64,000 nucleotides of DNA from Stenotrophobium rhamnosiphilum (GCF_003052265.1 NZ_QANS01000001.1:558001-622000); one strand, 5' to 3'. Counted from the stretch's first letter, positions 8,897 through 22,442 are shown. The notes: a model not told the origin generated them from the sequence alone. Made by a program: numbers and translations.

Positions 8897-9559
8897 ATGT
8901 CAGCAGTCAGCCCTCTCATGCACGCGATCCAAGATCGCGATCTCGTCGCCGCCAAAGCCGCACTGGAGCGCGATGCCGCGCAAGCAACGACGGATTTGCC
9001 GGGTGGTTTGTCGCCGCTGATGTTCGCGCTCTACAACGGCGCGCATGACATCGCCACGCTGCTGCGCGAATTTCGTCCGCTGAGTTTGTTTGAAGCCGCT
9101 TCATACGGTGATGCAACACGTGTTGCTGAATTGTTGGTCGCCGATAAAAGCCAGATTGCTGCGTACAGCCCAGATGGTTGGACGCCGCTGCATCTCGCTG
9201 CGTTCTTTGGTCAGCGTGATACGGCGTTGGTATTGGTTGCGCTCGGTGCGCCTTTGGATGCGCTGTCGCAAAACCCGATGCAGAACACACCCATGCACGC
9301 AGCAATTGCTGGCGCGTTAGGCGAGAGCCTTGCGCCGCTTTTGATTGGCTTTGGTGCCGACGTACATCACGTTGGTGGCAGCGGCGTTACTGCGCTGCAT
9401 CTGGCGTCATCGCGTGGTTTTGAAGGTCTGTGCAAGCTGCTGCTCGCACGTGGCGTTGATCGCCATCTTGTTACTGAAGACAACAAGACTGCCGCGCAAA
9501 TTGCACGCGACCGTGGACATTTATCCACGGCCGCGTTGTTGGAACTTGCTGGTAACTAA
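8897..9559 (+). CDS. ankyrin-repeat protein
   Basis: A 220-residue protein made almost wholly of ankyrin repeats; clear units include DGWTPLHLAAFFGQRDTALV, NTPMHAAIAG and GVTALHLASSRGFEGLCKLL. There is no signal peptide or membrane helix, so it is probably a cytosolic protein-interaction scaffold. ATG 8897 follows a modest GGAC site. It is monocistronic, convergent with the MaoC gene, and partners cannot be read from context. Confidence 0.9.
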   Translation: MSAVSPLMHAIQDRDLVAAKAALERDAAQATTDLPGGLSPLMFALYNGAHDIATLLREFRPLSLFEAASYGDATRVAELLVADKSQIAAYSPDGWTPLHLAAFFGQRDTALVLVALGAPLDALSQNPMQNTPMHAAIAGALGESLAPLLIGFGADVHHVGGSGVTALHLASSRGFEGLCKLLLARGVDRHLVTEDNKTAAQIARDRGHLSTAALLELAGN

Positions 9560-9560
9560 A

Positions 9561-9580
9561 GCGCCGAAGATATTCGGCGC
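9561..9580. terminator. hairpin between convergent genes
   Basis: The stem GCGCCGAA / TTCGGCGC around a short loop lies directly between the ankyrin stop and the MaoC stop. The T run is poor, so termination is likely but not certain. Confidence 0.5.
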
Positions 9581-9586
9581 GAGCGT

Positions 9587-10036
9587 TTAGTCGCCGCGAC
9601 GACGGAACATGCTGATGCCTTGCATCGCAAGGACGGGTTCGTCGTTCTGATTGCGCACGTCGTAGTGAAATTCGATAGTGCCGCGATCTGGCTTGCTGAC
9701 CGATGAGGTCACGGCCAACACGCGTGTGCTCGCATGCAGCGTGTCACCAGGGCGCACAGGCAGAATCCAACGAATCTGATTCACGCCAGGTGAGCCGAGC
9801 GTAGCGGTGCGCGAGAACAGGTTGTCGACCAACATGCGCATCATCAATGAGCAGGTGTGCCAACCGCTGGCGATCAGGCCGCCGAAGATCGACTGTCCGC
9901 CGGCGTCAACATCGATATGGAAAGGCTGCGGATCGAATTGCTTGGCGAAATCCACGACTTGGTCGTGAGTGACTTCGATGCTACCCAGATCAAACGTCTG
10001 CCCAGGCTGAAAGTCCTCGAGATACATCAAGCTCAT
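9587..10036 (-). CDS. MaoC-like (R)-specific enoyl-CoA hydratase/dehydratase
   Basis: A 149-residue single hot-dog-fold MaoC-like protein. The hydratase-2 active-site pattern is visible: DPQPFHID (catalytic Asp/His pair near residues 40-47), then FGGLIASGWHTCSLMMRM. Such proteins hydrate trans-2-enoyl-CoA thioesters in fatty-acid or polyhydroxyalkanoate metabolism. The start at 10036 is chosen because a strong AAGGGGAG site precedes that ATG; the longer frame to 10054 would consume the site. It stands alone, so the pathway is unassigned. Confidence 0.88.
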   Translation of the reverse strand: MSLMYLEDFQPGQTFDLGSIEVTHDQVVDFAKQFDPQPFHIDVDAGGQSIFGGLIASGWHTCSLMMRMLVDNLFSRTATLGSPGVNQIRWILPVRPGDTLHASTRVLAVTSSVSKPDRGTIEFHYDVRNQNDEPVLAMQGISMFRRRGD

Positions 10037-10146
10037 ACCGCTCCCCTTAACCATCGAATTATTGTGGGGGCGATATTAATGAATCTTGGCCCCAACAGCG
10101 AGGCCTAGGCTCGGATGGGCTGCTTTTACCCGCAATTGATGCGCGA

Positions 10147-11781
<1,635 letters not shown>

Positions 11782-11786
<5 letters not shown>

Positions 11787-11876
11787 TCCCGCTTAGGCGG
11801 GAATCTAGTTTTTCTTTGCTTGGCGCTGCATGAAGTAAAAAATCAAAACTGGATTCCCGCCTGCGCGGGAATGACA
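11782..11876. repeat. inverted pair of palindromic intergenic repeats
   Basis: Two copies of a palindromic element of about 27 bp face each other: 11782-11808 (GTCATTCCCGC-TTAG-GCGGGAATC) and 11849-11875 (GGATTCCCGC-CTGC-GCGGGAATGAC). Each can fold alone and the pair can fold into a larger structure. REP-like elements with this ATTCCCGC core are common between genes of proteobacteria. They lie between guaA and the HPP/CBS gene. Confidence 0.85.
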
Positions 11877-11893
11877 GTTCTTATTTTTATGCG

Positions 11894-13468
11894 TTATTCC
11901 CACTCAATCGTTGCGGGTGGTTTGCCACTGATGTCGTACACAACGCGTGATACGCCAGCGACTTCGTTAACGATACGACGCGAGCAAACATCCAGCAGAT
12001 CGTAGGGCAGGTGAGCCCAATGTGCGGTCATGAAGTCGATAGTTTGTACAGCGCGCAATGCGATGACAGGTTCATAGCGACGACCGTCGCCAGTGACGCC
12101 AACAGACTTCACTGGGAGAAACACTGCGAAGGCCTGCGAGGTCTTGTCGTACCAACCCGAGCGACGCAGTTCTTCCATGAAGATGTGATCCGCTTTGCGC
12201 AGCGTGTCAGCGCTGGCCTTGGTCACTGCGCCAAGAATACGAACGCCGAGGCCGGGGCCTGGGAACGGATGGCGATAAACCATTTCGCGTGGCAGACCGA
12301 GTTCAACGCCAATCGTGCGGACTTCGTCTTTGAACAATTCGCGCAACGGTTCGACCAGCTGCATGCGCATGTGCGCGGGCAGGCCGCCAACGTTGTGATG
12401 CGATTTGATGACGTGCGCTTTGCCGGTCTTGGCTCCAGCGGATTCGATGACGTCCGGATAGATCGTGCCTTGAGCAAGGAAGTCGACATCCTTGAGCTTG
12501 CCCGCTTCTTCTTCGAATACGTCGATGAAAGCTTTGCCGATGATTTTGCGCTTGGCTTCTGGATCAGACACGCCTTCAAGCTGCGAAAGGAAACGCTCTT
12601 CAGCATTCGCGCGAATGACTTTAACGCCGAGGTTGTTGGCGAACAGTTCCATCACCGCATCGCCTTCGTGCAGGCGCAGCAAGCCGGTATCAACGAATAC
12701 GCAGGTGAGCTGTGGGCCAATCGCTTTGTGTAGCAGTGCTGCAACAACGCTGGAGTCAACACCGCCGCTCAAACCGAGCAGAACTTTGCCGGTGCCTACT
12801 TGTGCGCGTACGCGTGCGATGGCGTCATCAATGATGTTGCCTGACGTCCATGCACGACCGCAGCCGCAGATGTCGTGCACAAAGCGTTCATACAAGGCTT
12901 GGCCCTGCGTGGTGTGCGTGACTTCTGGATGGAACTGCACGGCGTAATAGCGACGTGCTTCGTCAGCCATGCCTGCGAAGGGCAAATCAGGCGTTGAAGC
13001 AATGCATTTGAAGCCTGCAGGCAACGCAGTAACGCGATCGCCGTGGCTCATCCACACATCGAGCAGGCCGTGGCCTTCAGCGTTGACGTGATCTTGAATA
13101 TCTTTGAGCAGCGCCGAGTGGCCGCGTGCACGAACCTGTGCGTAGCCAAATTCTTTCTGGTCATGCGCTTCGACGGTGCCGCCCAGCTGCATCGCCATCG
13201 TCTGCATGCCGTAGCAAATGCCGAGGACGGGAACGCCGAGATCCCACACGGCTTGTGGCGCGCGTGGTGAACCGGCTGCAGTGGTGGACTCAGGGCCGCC
13301 AGAGAGAATGATGCCTTTAGGTGCGAACTCGCGAACGGCGTCGTCGCCGCAGTCCCATGGCATCAGCTCGCAGTAAACGCCCGCTTCGCGCACGCGACGT
13401 GCGATCAGCTGCGTGACCTGGCTGCCGAAATCGAGAATCAAAATTTTGTCGGAATGGATATTTTTCAT
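11894..13468 (-). CDS. guaA: GMP synthase (glutamine-hydrolysing)
   Basis: A 524-residue GMP synthetase making GMP from XMP, ATP and glutamine. It has a class I amidotransferase domain at residues 1-200 with nucleophile C85 in GICYGMQ and the His/Glu pair in HPEVTHT, an ATP-pyrophosphatase domain with the PP-loop [10 protein letters not shown], and the dimerisation domain ending in PPATIEWE. Full length. It follows guaB on the same strand, so the two dedicated GMP steps are adjacent, although a terminator-like hairpin sits between them. Confidence 0.98.
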   Translation of the reverse strand: MKNIHSDKILILDFGSQVTQLIARRVREAGVYCELMPWDCGDDAVREFAPKGIILSGGPESTTAAGSPRAPQAVWDLGVPVLGICYGMQTMAMQLGGTVEAHDQKEFGYAQVRARGHSALLKDIQDHVNAEGHGLLDVWMSHGDRVTALPAGFKCIASTPDLPFAGMADEARRYYAVQFHPEVTHTTQGQALYERFVHDICGCGRAWTSGNIIDDAIARVRAQVGTGKVLLGLSGGVDSSVVAALLHKAIGPQLTCVFVDTGLLRLHEGDAVMELFANNLGVKVIRANAEERFLSQLEGVSDPEAKRKIIGKAFIDVFEEEAGKLKDVDFLAQGTIYPDVIESAGAKTGKAHVIKSHHNVGGLPAHMRMQLVEPLRELFKDEVRTIGVELGLPREMVYRHPFPGPGLGVRILGAVTKASADTLRKADHIFMEELRRSGWYDKTSQAFAVFLPVKSVGVTGDGRRYEPVIALRAVQTIDFMTAHWAHLPYDLLDVCSRRIVNEVAGVSRVVYDISGKPPATIEWE

Positions 13469-13480
13469 GGCTTCAAACTA

Positions 13481-13506
13481 AAACCCCGACACAAGGTCGG
13501 GGTTGT
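13481..13506 (-). terminator. terminator-like hairpin between guaB and guaA
   Basis: Stem CCCCGAC / GTCGGGG (13484-13490 and 13496-13502) is followed on the minus strand by TTTTAG. It lies just downstream of the guaB stop and just upstream of guaA, and could attenuate or separate guaA from guaB transcription. Confidence 0.7.
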
Positions 13507-13509
13507 GGC

Positions 13510-14973
<1,464 letters not shown>

Positions 14974-14994
14974 TTAGGGCTCCGCCAAAACGAT

Positions 14995-15000
14995 ATTATA
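14995..15000 (-). promoter_or_regulatory. -10 element of the guaB promoter
   Basis: The minus strand reads TATAAT 22 bases upstream of the guaB ATG; the -35 region is weak (about CTGAAG at 17-bp spacing). A weak -35 is compatible with control by an activator or by growth rate, but none is identified. Confidence 0.5.
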
Positions 15001-15098
15001 CGGACTTTGATCCCTCGCTTCAGCAGTCGCGTTACAAAAAAGATCGCAGACGCTTGTTGGGCCTGTGGATTTTCATGATTTTGCACCCCAGAGAACGC

Positions 15099-16460
15099 AT
15101 GGCTTTGCCAGAGTCCAACCCGCGTCGCACGATTTATCAGGTCTCGGAACTGACCGAGATTCTGCGCGCGCTGGTGGAAGACGCGCTGCCGCGGACTTGG
15201 GTTCAGGGTGAAATCTCCAATTTCTCGCGCCCGGCCTCGGGCCATTGGTATTTCACCCTCAAGGACGCGCGCTCGCAGATTCGCTGCGCCATGTTCAAGG
15301 GCGCCAATTTCAATGTGCGGCCACAGCCGCGTGATGGCGATAGCGTTCTGATCCGCGGCCAAGTCAGCGTCTATCCGGCGCGTGGCGAGCTGCAATTCAT
15401 CTGTGAGCACATGGAGCCAGCGGGTGAAGGCGCGCTGCTGCGGGCCTTTGAGCAGCTCAAGGCGCGTTTATCGGCCGAAGGTTTGTTTGACGACAAGCGC
15501 AAGAAAGCCGTTCCGCGCGTGCCGCGTGGTGTCGGTGTCATTACCTCGGCAACCGGTGCGGCGCTGCAAGACATTCTTGCGGCACTGTCGCGACGCTTTC
15601 CGCTGACGCGGGTTTATCTGTATCCGGTGCCGGTGCAGGGCGTGGAAGCGGCTCCGGCGATTGTGCGTGCGCTGGCGGAATTGCCGCAGCGTGCGCCAAA
15701 GGCTGACGTCATTATTCTTGCGCGTGGTGGCGGTTCGCTCGAAGATCTCTGGGCTTTCAACGAAGAAGCTGTGGCACGCGCGATTCGTGCCTGCACGCTG
15801 CCGGTAGTGAGCGGTGTTGGTCACGAGATTGATTTCACCATCGCAGACTTTGCTGCTGATTTGCGTGCGCCGACGCCAACTGCCGCTGCGGAGTTGGTGA
15901 GCCCCGATATTCGCGATTGGATGCGCAGCGTTGATGATCTTGATGCTTCGCTCACGGAAGCCATCACGGAAACTTTGCGAAATTCAGATGCGCAGTTGCT
16001 TCAGTTTCAAGCGCGCCTTGCATTGCTGCATCCAGGCCGACGCTTGCAGGACGCAGGGCAGCGTCTCAAAGAATTGCAATCACGCTTGGTTCAGGCCCAA
16101 CGCAATGATGGCCAGCGCGCGCACGCGCGTTTCCAATATCTGCATTCGCGTTTATTGGCGGCGCAACCTGCGTCAGCGATTCGTCTCACGCGTGAACGGA
16201 CGGAGTCGCTGCAAGCGCGGCTCGCTTCGGCCTTGCAGATGCGTTTGCAGAAACAGAATTCTGCTTTGAATGCTGCAGAGTCGTTGCTCCGCAGCCTCAG
16301 TCCCTTGGCCGTGCTTGATCGCGGTTACGCGATTGCGCGTAACGCAGCGGGTGAGGTGATTACGGATGCTTCAGCATTAAAGCCGGGCGAAATATTGGAT
16401 GTGCGTTTGGCACGCGGTCGCGTTGATGCCGAAGTAAAGCGCACACACTCGCCGGAATAA
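15099..16460 (+). CDS. xseA: exodeoxyribonuclease VII large subunit
   Basis: A 453-residue XseA: an N-terminal OB fold (YQVSELTEILRALVEDALP...WVQGEISNFSRP), a catalytic domain with the GVITSATGAAL and ILARGGGSLEDLWAFNEE motifs and SGVGHEIDFTIAD, then a long coiled-coil region (about 260-400) that binds XseB. Start 15099 (ATG after CAGAG) gives the family's usual length; the frame is open further upstream to 15054. The partner xseB is not in this window. Confidence 0.95.
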   Translation: MALPESNPRRTIYQVSELTEILRALVEDALPRTWVQGEISNFSRPASGHWYFTLKDARSQIRCAMFKGANFNVRPQPRDGDSVLIRGQVSVYPARGELQFICEHMEPAGEGALLRAFEQLKARLSAEGLFDDKRKKAVPRVPRGVGVITSATGAALQDILAALSRRFPLTRVYLYPVPVQGVEAAPAIVRALAELPQRAPKADVIILARGGGSLEDLWAFNEEAVARAIRACTLPVVSGVGHEIDFTIADFAADLRAPTPTAAAELVSPDIRDWMRSVDDLDASLTEAITETLRNSDAQLLQFQARLALLHPGRRLQDAGQRLKELQSRLVQAQRNDGQRAHARFQYLHSRLLAAQPASAIRLTRERTESLQARLASALQMRLQKQNSALNAAESLLRSLSPLAVLDRGYAIARNAAGEVITDASALKPGEILDVRLARGRVDAEVKRTHSPE

Positions 16461-16466
16461 ACGATG

Positions 16467-16498
16467 TGTGGGGTGGGTAGAGCGTAGCGAAACCCACC
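16467..16498. repeat. copy of the GGGTGGGTAGAGCG intergenic repeat
   Basis: The stretch GGGGTGGGTAGAGCG followed by AGCGAAACCCACC matches one arm of the large palindrome at 42835-42916. Here only one arm is present, with its own small stem GGTGGGT/ACCCACC. Confidence 0.75.
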
Positions 16499-16573
16499 GC
16501 CAGCACACGATTAACGCTAGATCCGTAGCACGCGCAAAATCCGCAGCGTAAACATCGGCTGCTTAAAGATGGA

Positions 16574-16603
16574 TTGGGAGTTTTAATTGGTCGGGGCGAG
16601 AGG
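16574..16603 (-). repeat. partial copy of the tRNA-Pro 3' end
   Basis: A 30-base stretch identical to 16707-16736, i.e. the last part of tRNA-Pro(GGG) (CCA, acceptor strand, start of the T arm) plus 14 bases downstream of it. The two copies are 133 bases apart. A duplicated tRNA 3' end is the usual scar of integrase-mediated insertion, but the 100 bases between them hold no gene. The rest of the 16461-16720 gap shows nothing else recognisable. Confidence 0.7.
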
Positions 16604-16719
16604 GTGAGGCATCACGCTTAGTGAGCACTGCTCGCTGTGATGCTGAACGCACGTACATGGATGTACGGGCAGGACTCAGTGCCATGGATGGCTCTGTGAA
16701 CTGAGTTTGGGAGTTTTAA

Positions 16720-16797
<78 letters not shown>

Positions 16798-16881
16798 ACA
16801 AGAAAAAACAACAAAAACGACGACCAAAACAAGGGGCGCGCATGGTAACGGATGCGCGCCCCGGTGGAAAGCAATTTGCCC

Positions 16882-17316
16882 TTATTTAGGGAACAGATTC
16901 AGCAGCGATTCCAGATCGGAACGTAGACGTTTGATCTCGCTGGCGCGACGTACGCCGCCGCGTGGTGCGGTGGCTGCTTTTGCGGCCGTTTCTACAGTCG
17001 GCAGTGCTGCCAATGGTGCGACGCTGACAGCCGGTTTGAGACTGGCTTCGCGCAGGCGAAGACGTGCGCCACCAATGGTGAAGCCCTGTTCATACAGCAA
17101 GCTGCGGATACGGCGCACCATCAGCACATCATCTTGCTGGTAGTAACGACGGTTGCCGCGACGCTTAGCTGGCTTTAACTGGGGAAACTCTTGTTCCCAG
17201 TAGCGCAGAACATGCGGTTTAACGTCGCACAGCTCGCTAACTTCGCCAATAGCGAAATAGCGTTTACGCGGAATTTCCGGCAGTTCAGCTAATTTGTGTT
17301 GCTCAGCGGCCCGCAT
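16882..17316 (-). CDS. MerR-family regulator downstream of ihfA
   Basis: A 144-residue protein with an N-terminal MerR winged helix ([29 protein letters not shown], then [30 protein letters not shown]) and a short Ala-rich tail ending in a leucine-rich segment. No effector-binding Cys cluster is visible. It overlaps the 3' end of ihfA by 14 bases. A MerR gene directly after ihfA is a conserved arrangement in many gammaproteobacteria; its target is not established. Confidence 0.9.
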   Translation of the reverse strand: MRAAEQHKLAELPEIPRKRYFAIGEVSELCDVKPHVLRYWEQEFPQLKPAKRRGNRRYYQQDDVLMVRRIRSLLYEQGFTIGGARLRLREASLKPAVSVAPLAALPTVETAAKAATAPRGGVRRASEIKRLRSDLESLLNLFPK

Positions 17317-17596
17317 CGATTTCTACTCTTAGACGCAGTTTCTGGCCGGGACGGAACGTAACAACACGCCGCGCGGAAATAGGAATTTCTTCGCCAGTCT
17401 TAGGATTGCGTCCAGGGCGTTGATTCTTTGAACGGAGTTCAAAATTACCGAAACCAGACAGCTTTACCTCGGCACCTGCTTCGAGTCTTTCGCGAATATC
17501 TTCGAAAAACATATCGACGAATTCTTTCGCCTCGCGCTTATTCAGCCCGAGTTCCTCAAAGAGCGCTTCGGCTAGCTCAGCCTTTGTTAACGCCAC
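17303..17596 (-). CDS. ihfA: integration host factor alpha subunit
   Basis: A 97-residue DNABII protein ([20 protein letters not shown]...). The beta-arm tip with the intercalating Pro is in [18 protein letters not shown]. Length and the start MALTKA are those of IhfA. IHF bends DNA sharply and is needed by many promoters and integrases. It is the last conserved member of the pheST-ihfA arrangement and follows pheT by 24 bases. Confidence 0.97.
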   Translation of the reverse strand: MALTKAELAEALFEELGLNKREAKEFVDMFFEDIRERLEAGAEVKLSGFGNFELRSKNQRPGRNPKTGEEIPISARRVVTFRPGQKLRLRVEIDAGR

Positions 17597-17620
17597 GTTG
17601 TGGTTCCTCTTTCCTGATGC

Positions 17621-19987
17621 CTAGGTCCTGATCGAGGCCTTGAGCTTATGGTCTAGGGACTGTGTTATCTCAGCCACCGAGCGATCAATTTCTTCAAGGG
17701 TTAGGGTGCGGGAATAATCATTGAAAATCAAGCCCAAAGCGACGCTTTTGCATCCATCTTTTAGACCTTTTCCACGGTATATATCGAACACAAAAACTTT
17801 CTGCAATGAATTGCCACCAGACTGCTTGGCAACATCAACAATCTCGCTTGCCGAAATGTTTTCGTCAACCACTATGGCTAAATCCCTACGTGACGAAGGG
17901 AATTCGGAGAGTGATTTGGTCTTCGGCGGAGCAACGTTTTGGATCGCATTCCAGTCCAGTTCGAAGACATACGGCGCCTCCGGCAAATCTAATTGCTTAA
18001 CGGCGAGTGGATGTAGCTCGCCGATCCAACCAACCGCTTGTTCTGCGCGAAAAATGCGAGCGCTGCGGCCGGGATGTAGCGCGCTGTGCTCTGCGGCTTC
18101 AAAGCGATATTCATCTGCTGCGCCACCGAGCAGCGCGACGACATCAGCCTTCACGTCATAGAAATCCACGCCACGAACGGTGGTGCCCCATTGTTCTGGA
18201 CGTGCGCTGCCAGCGGCGAGGCCGCCGATGCGTGCAGTTTCGACGATGCGGCCGTCGCGTTCTTCAAAGCAAACGCCACTTTCAAATACGCGTACACGCT
18301 TCTGCTGGCGCTGGTGATTATGTAACCAGACCGGGATCAGACCGCTCCACAGCGTGGTGCGCATCACCGCCAAGGTTTCAGCGATAGGGTTGTCGAGTGG
18401 AATCGCAGCAATATTCGGCGTCAGTACTGACTGGATGCGCGGATCAACAAACGACAGCGTGATCGCTTCCTGCCAGCCACGTGAAACCAGCTGATCTTTA
18501 ATGCGAGCCAGCGGGCGCTGCTCTTCCGGCAAGCGAGTCGGCGCAAGTTGCGCAGCGTAAGGTTTGGCGACGATGCGATCGTAGCCATACATGCGTGCGA
18601 CTTCTTCGATCAGATCGTGCTCGATACGCAGGTCGTAGCGATGGCTCGGAATGCGAGCCAGCCAGCTGTTGTTGATCTCGTTGCGCAGCGTAATGCCGAG
18701 ACGAGCGAGCAGGGCTTCAACTTCCTTTGCCGGAATGTCGACGCCCAAAAGTTGTTTGAGGCGCGAGTGACGCAGGCGAATGGTGGTTTCAGCCTGTTGG
18801 CGACCGGCCTGGCTAATCGGGTGCACTTGGCCACCGCAAATCAGCAGCGTCAGCTGCGTCGCGCGTTCCAGTGCCAGTTTCTGCAAGCCCGGATCCACAC
18901 CGCGCTCGAAGCGATACAGCGAATCAGAATTCAACTTGTGACGACGACCCGTCAGCGCAACCGCATGAGAGGCAAAGCAGGCGCTCTCGAAGAATATGCT
19001 GGTGGTGCTGGCGGTGACGCCAGATTCAGCGCCGCCCATCACGCCAGCCAGTGCCAGCGGTGCGCGATCATCGGCAATCAATAACTCGCCGTTGTTCAGC
19101 GTCACGGTTTGTTCGTTGAGCAGTGTCAGCGTTTCGCCAGCCTTGGCTTTGCGTACGCGCAGACCGCCGCTAACTTTGTCGCAGTCAAACGCATGCATCG
19201 GTTGGCCGAGCTCAAGCAACACGTAGTTGGTGATGTCGACGATCGGGTGAATGACGCGAATGTTGGAGCGGCGCAGGCGTTCACGCATCCAATCAGGTGT
19301 GCGTGCTTTCGGATTGAGCTTGGTGATGACGCGACCGGTGTAGGTCGGGCAGGTTTCGAGATCTTCGATCTCAACTTTGATCTGCGCGTGACCTTCGACA
19401 ACGGCGTTCGGAATGTTCGGACGCTTCAGCTGCAAACCATAGAGCGCGCCGACTTCACGAGCGAGACCTTGCACGGAGAGGCAGTCGCCACGGTTAGGCG
19501 TCAGTTCGAGATTGAGAATGTCGTCAGCAAAGCTGAGGTACTGCTCAATCGGTGTGCCGGGTTTGGCTTCGTTATCGAGTTCCAGCAGGCCTTCAGATTT
19601 CTCGGACATGCCGAGTTCTTTGGCCGAGCACAGCATGCCGGAAGAATCGACGCCGCGAAGTTTTGCCTGCGTAATTTCCAAACCGCCTGGCAGCTTTGCG
19701 CCAACGGTAGCGCAGGGCACGTTGAGATTCGGGCGCGCATTGGCTGCACCGCAAACGATCTGCAGATTGCTGCCAGTGCCAACATCGACTTCGCAAACCT
19801 GCAAGCGATCGGCCTGCGGATGACGCTCGGCTTTGACGATGCGACCAACGACAACGCCCGTCGGAATTTCCCCAGCCATCGGTTCAGCATCTGACTCAAG
19901 GCCAGCGAGGGTGATGCGCGAGGTCAGGTCTTCCGCCGATACCGACGGATTGACCCACTCGCGTAACCAGTTGTAGCTAAGTTTCAT
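17621..19987 (-). CDS. pheT: phenylalanyl-tRNA synthetase beta chain
   Basis: A 788-residue PheT with an N-terminal tRNA-binding OB domain (VVVGRIVKAERHPQADRLQVCEVDVG), B3/B4 editing domain (LELTPNRGDCLSVQGLAREV), B5 domain, catalytic-like core and a C-terminal anticodon-binding ferredoxin fold (SEFPSSRRDLAIVVDENISA). Full length for the bacterial type. It pairs with PheS in an alpha2-beta2 enzyme; 57 bases separate it from pheS. Confidence 0.98.
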   Translation of the reverse strand: MKLSYNWLREWVNPSVSAEDLTSRITLAGLESDAEPMAGEIPTGVVVGRIVKAERHPQADRLQVCEVDVGTGSNLQIVCGAANARPNLNVPCATVGAKLPGGLEITQAKLRGVDSSGMLCSAKELGMSEKSEGLLELDNEAKPGTPIEQYLSFADDILNLELTPNRGDCLSVQGLAREVGALYGLQLKRPNIPNAVVEGHAQIKVEIEDLETCPTYTGRVITKLNPKARTPDWMRERLRRSNIRVIHPIVDITNYVLLELGQPMHAFDCDKVSGGLRVRKAKAGETLTLLNEQTVTLNNGELLIADDRAPLALAGVMGGAESGVTASTTSIFFESACFASHAVALTGRRHKLNSDSLYRFERGVDPGLQKLALERATQLTLLICGGQVHPISQAGRQQAETTIRLRHSRLKQLLGVDIPAKEVEALLARLGITLRNEINNSWLARIPSHRYDLRIEHDLIEEVARMYGYDRIVAKPYAAQLAPTRLPEEQRPLARIKDQLVSRGWQEAITLSFVDPRIQSVLTPNIAAIPLDNPIAETLAVMRTTLWSGLIPVWLHNHQRQQKRVRVFESGVCFEERDGRIVETARIGGLAAGSARPEQWGTTVRGVDFYDVKADVVALLGGAADEYRFEAAEHSALHPGRSARIFRAEQAVGWIGELHPLAVKQLDLPEAPYVFELDWNAIQNVAPPKTKSLSEFPSSRRDLAIVVDENISASEIVDVAKQSGGNSLQKVFVFDIYRGKGLKDGCKSVALGLIFNDYSRTLTLEEIDRSVAEITQSLDHKLKASIRT

Positions 19988-20044
19988 ATTTCTAATCCAA
20001 TAGAAATGCTCTCGCGCTCTATCTGAGGCGAGGTGACTTAATAA

Positions 20045-21055
<1,011 letters not shown>

Positions 21056-21128
21056 TCAGGCTCGGAAAATAAAAAAGGGGAGGGCTGGTCGCCGCTCCCC
21101 TTGGAACTTCTTTTGCTACAGGTCGCGA

Positions 21129-21488
21129 TTAAGCGGCGAGCTTGGCCTTGACCTGTTCTGCGATCTTGGCAAAAGCAGGCTTGTCATGGATAGCCATGTC
21201 AGCGAGCACTTTGCGATCCAGCGTAATGCCAGCGAGGTTCAGACCATGGATGAAGCGGCTGTATGAAACGCCGAATTCTTCCAGACCTGCACCGATACGG
21301 ATGATCCACAGAGCGCGGAACTCACGCTTTTTCACGCGACGATCGCGGAATGCGTACTGACCCGACTTGATGACCTGCTGCTTAGCGGAGCGGAACTGAC
21401 GCGAACGGGCGCCGTAGTAGCCCTTCGCCTTCTTCAGCATCTTCTTGTGGCGCGCGTGCGCCGTTACACCACGTTTAACTCTTGCCAT
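21129..21488 (-). CDS. rplT: 50S ribosomal protein L20
   Basis: A 119-residue L20 ([30 protein letters not shown]...), full length. It is needed for early 50S assembly. In E. coli L20 also represses rpmI-rplT translation by binding mRNA upstream of rpmI; a hairpin in the right place is seen at 21758-21778. Confidence 0.98.
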   Translation of the reverse strand: MARVKRGVTAHARHKKMLKKAKGYYGARSRQFRSAKQQVIKSGQYAFRDRRVKKREFRALWIIRIGAGLEEFGVSYSRFIHGLNLAGITLDRKVLADMAIHDKPAFAKIAEQVKAKLAA

Positions 21489-21503
21489 TTTAAATTCTCC
21501 CGA

Positions 21504-21701
21504 TTAAGCGTAAGGCAGCATCTGACGCACTTCGCGCACGTCACTGGCGTGCACTGGTGCTTCACCGCGAAGCTGACGGATACGCTTGCCCGACTTTTTG
21601 GTCAGGATGTGGCGCTTGTGGGAGTGGCCGCGCTTGAAGCCGCCTTTTCCAGTTTTGGAAAAGCGTTTCGCCGCGCTTTTTACAGTTTTCAGTTTAGGCA
21701 T
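21504..21701 (-). CDS. rpmI: 50S ribosomal protein L35
   Basis: A 65-residue L35 starting [14 protein letters not shown]. The open frame extends 11 codons upstream, but the ATG at 21701 has a GGAGGCAAT ribosome site in front and gives the conserved N terminus. It is 15 bases upstream of rplT. Confidence 0.97.
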   Translation of the reverse strand: MPKLKTVKSAAKRFSKTGKGGFKRGHSHKRHILTKKSGKRIRQLRGEAPVHASDVREVRQMLPYA

Positions 21702-21757
21702 GATTGCCTCCATCTTCAGTGTTGCCGGTTTCACATCCCGTTTGGGAGCTTGCCGGG

Positions 21758-21778
21758 CCTATCAAAACATTTGATAGG
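21758..21778 (-). promoter_or_regulatory. hairpin in the infC-rpmI gap, candidate L20 operator
   Basis: A perfect 9-bp stem, CCTATCAAA (21758-21766) with TTTGATAGG (21770-21778), sits in the 118-base gap between infC and rpmI. The location matches the L20-binding regulatory region known from E. coli. It is A/T-rich and not followed by a T run, so it is not an obvious terminator. Confidence 0.5.
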
Positions 21779-21819
21779 ACTTCTTTTTGTTCCTCACCGT
21801 GAGCGGCAAGGAGAAAAAC

Positions 21820-22338
21820 TTATTTCTTCTTAGGACCCATGACCATGATGGACTGCTTGCCTTCCATCTTTGGCCACTGTTCTACAGAACCCAGATCTTC
21901 CAAGTCATTGCGGACTCGTTCCATCTGTTGCTGACCCAGTTCCTGGTGGGCTAGCTCGCGGCCGCGATAGCGGACCGTGATTTTGACCTTGTCGCCGTCT
22001 TCGAGGAATCCACGAAGCTGACGCAGCTTGGTCTGGTAATCGCCTTCATCGGTGGTCGGACGGAATTTGATTTCCTTGACCTGAATCTGCTTCTGCTTGC
22101 GCTTGGCGGCATGCTGAGCTTTATCTTTCTGATAAAGGTACTTGCCGTAATCCATGATCTTGCAAACAGGAGGTTCCGCGTTAGGCGAAATCTCAACCAA
22201 TTCAAGGCCTTCTTCTTCGGCCTTGGCAATGGCGTCTCGCGTCAACATGATGCCGACCTGCGAGCCGTCAGACCCGATAACTCTTACTCTCGACGTGGTG
22301 ATTTCACCATTACGTCTATCTTCTTTTTCGCCAGCGAT
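21820..22338 (-). CDS. infC: translation initiation factor IF-3 (AUC start)
   Basis: A 172-residue IF-3: N domain with [22 protein letters not shown], linker [19 protein letters not shown], and C domain [42 protein letters not shown]. The start is placed at the ATC codon 22338-22336, because a GGAGGG site precedes it by 7 bases and the following residues ([12 protein letters not shown]) align with the N terminus of known IF-3 proteins, which start at AUU or AUC. An in-frame ATG lies 15 codons upstream (22383) but inside the leader. The rare start is the basis of IF-3 autorepression. Confidence 0.95.
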   Translation of the reverse strand: MAGEKEDRRNGEITTSRVRVIGSDGSQVGIMLTRDAIAKAEEEGLELVEISPNAEPPVCKIMDYGKYLYQKDKAQHAAKRKQKQIQVKEIKFRPTTDEGDYQTKLRQLRGFLEDGDKVKITVRYRGRELAHQELGQQQMERVRNDLEDLGSVEQWPKMEGKQSIMVMGPKKK

Positions 22339-22413
22339 GCTAAGGCCCTCCAGTTCAAGCCGTTTCCACGATACAACCCACAACGCACAGGCGAAGAGGG
22401 GATCGGGGGCGCG

Positions 22414-22442
22414 ATTGTAAAGGCCTCGCCCGCGTTACTCAA
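22414..22442 (-). promoter_or_regulatory. sigma70-type promoter of the infC operon
   Basis: The minus strand reads TTGAGT, 17 bases, TACAAT, placed about 75 bases upstream of the infC start. It is the only good match in the 197-base leader between infC and the terminator at 22537; the rest of that stretch shows no other feature. thrS, which often precedes infC, is absent here. Confidence 0.65.

Noticed and set aside
12011-12733. 240-codon plus-strand open frame opposite guaA
   Set aside because: Antisense shadow of a fully conserved gene; no recognisable fold.
19109-19894. 261-codon plus-strand open frame opposite pheT
   Set aside because: Antisense shadow; the true gene has all PheT domains.
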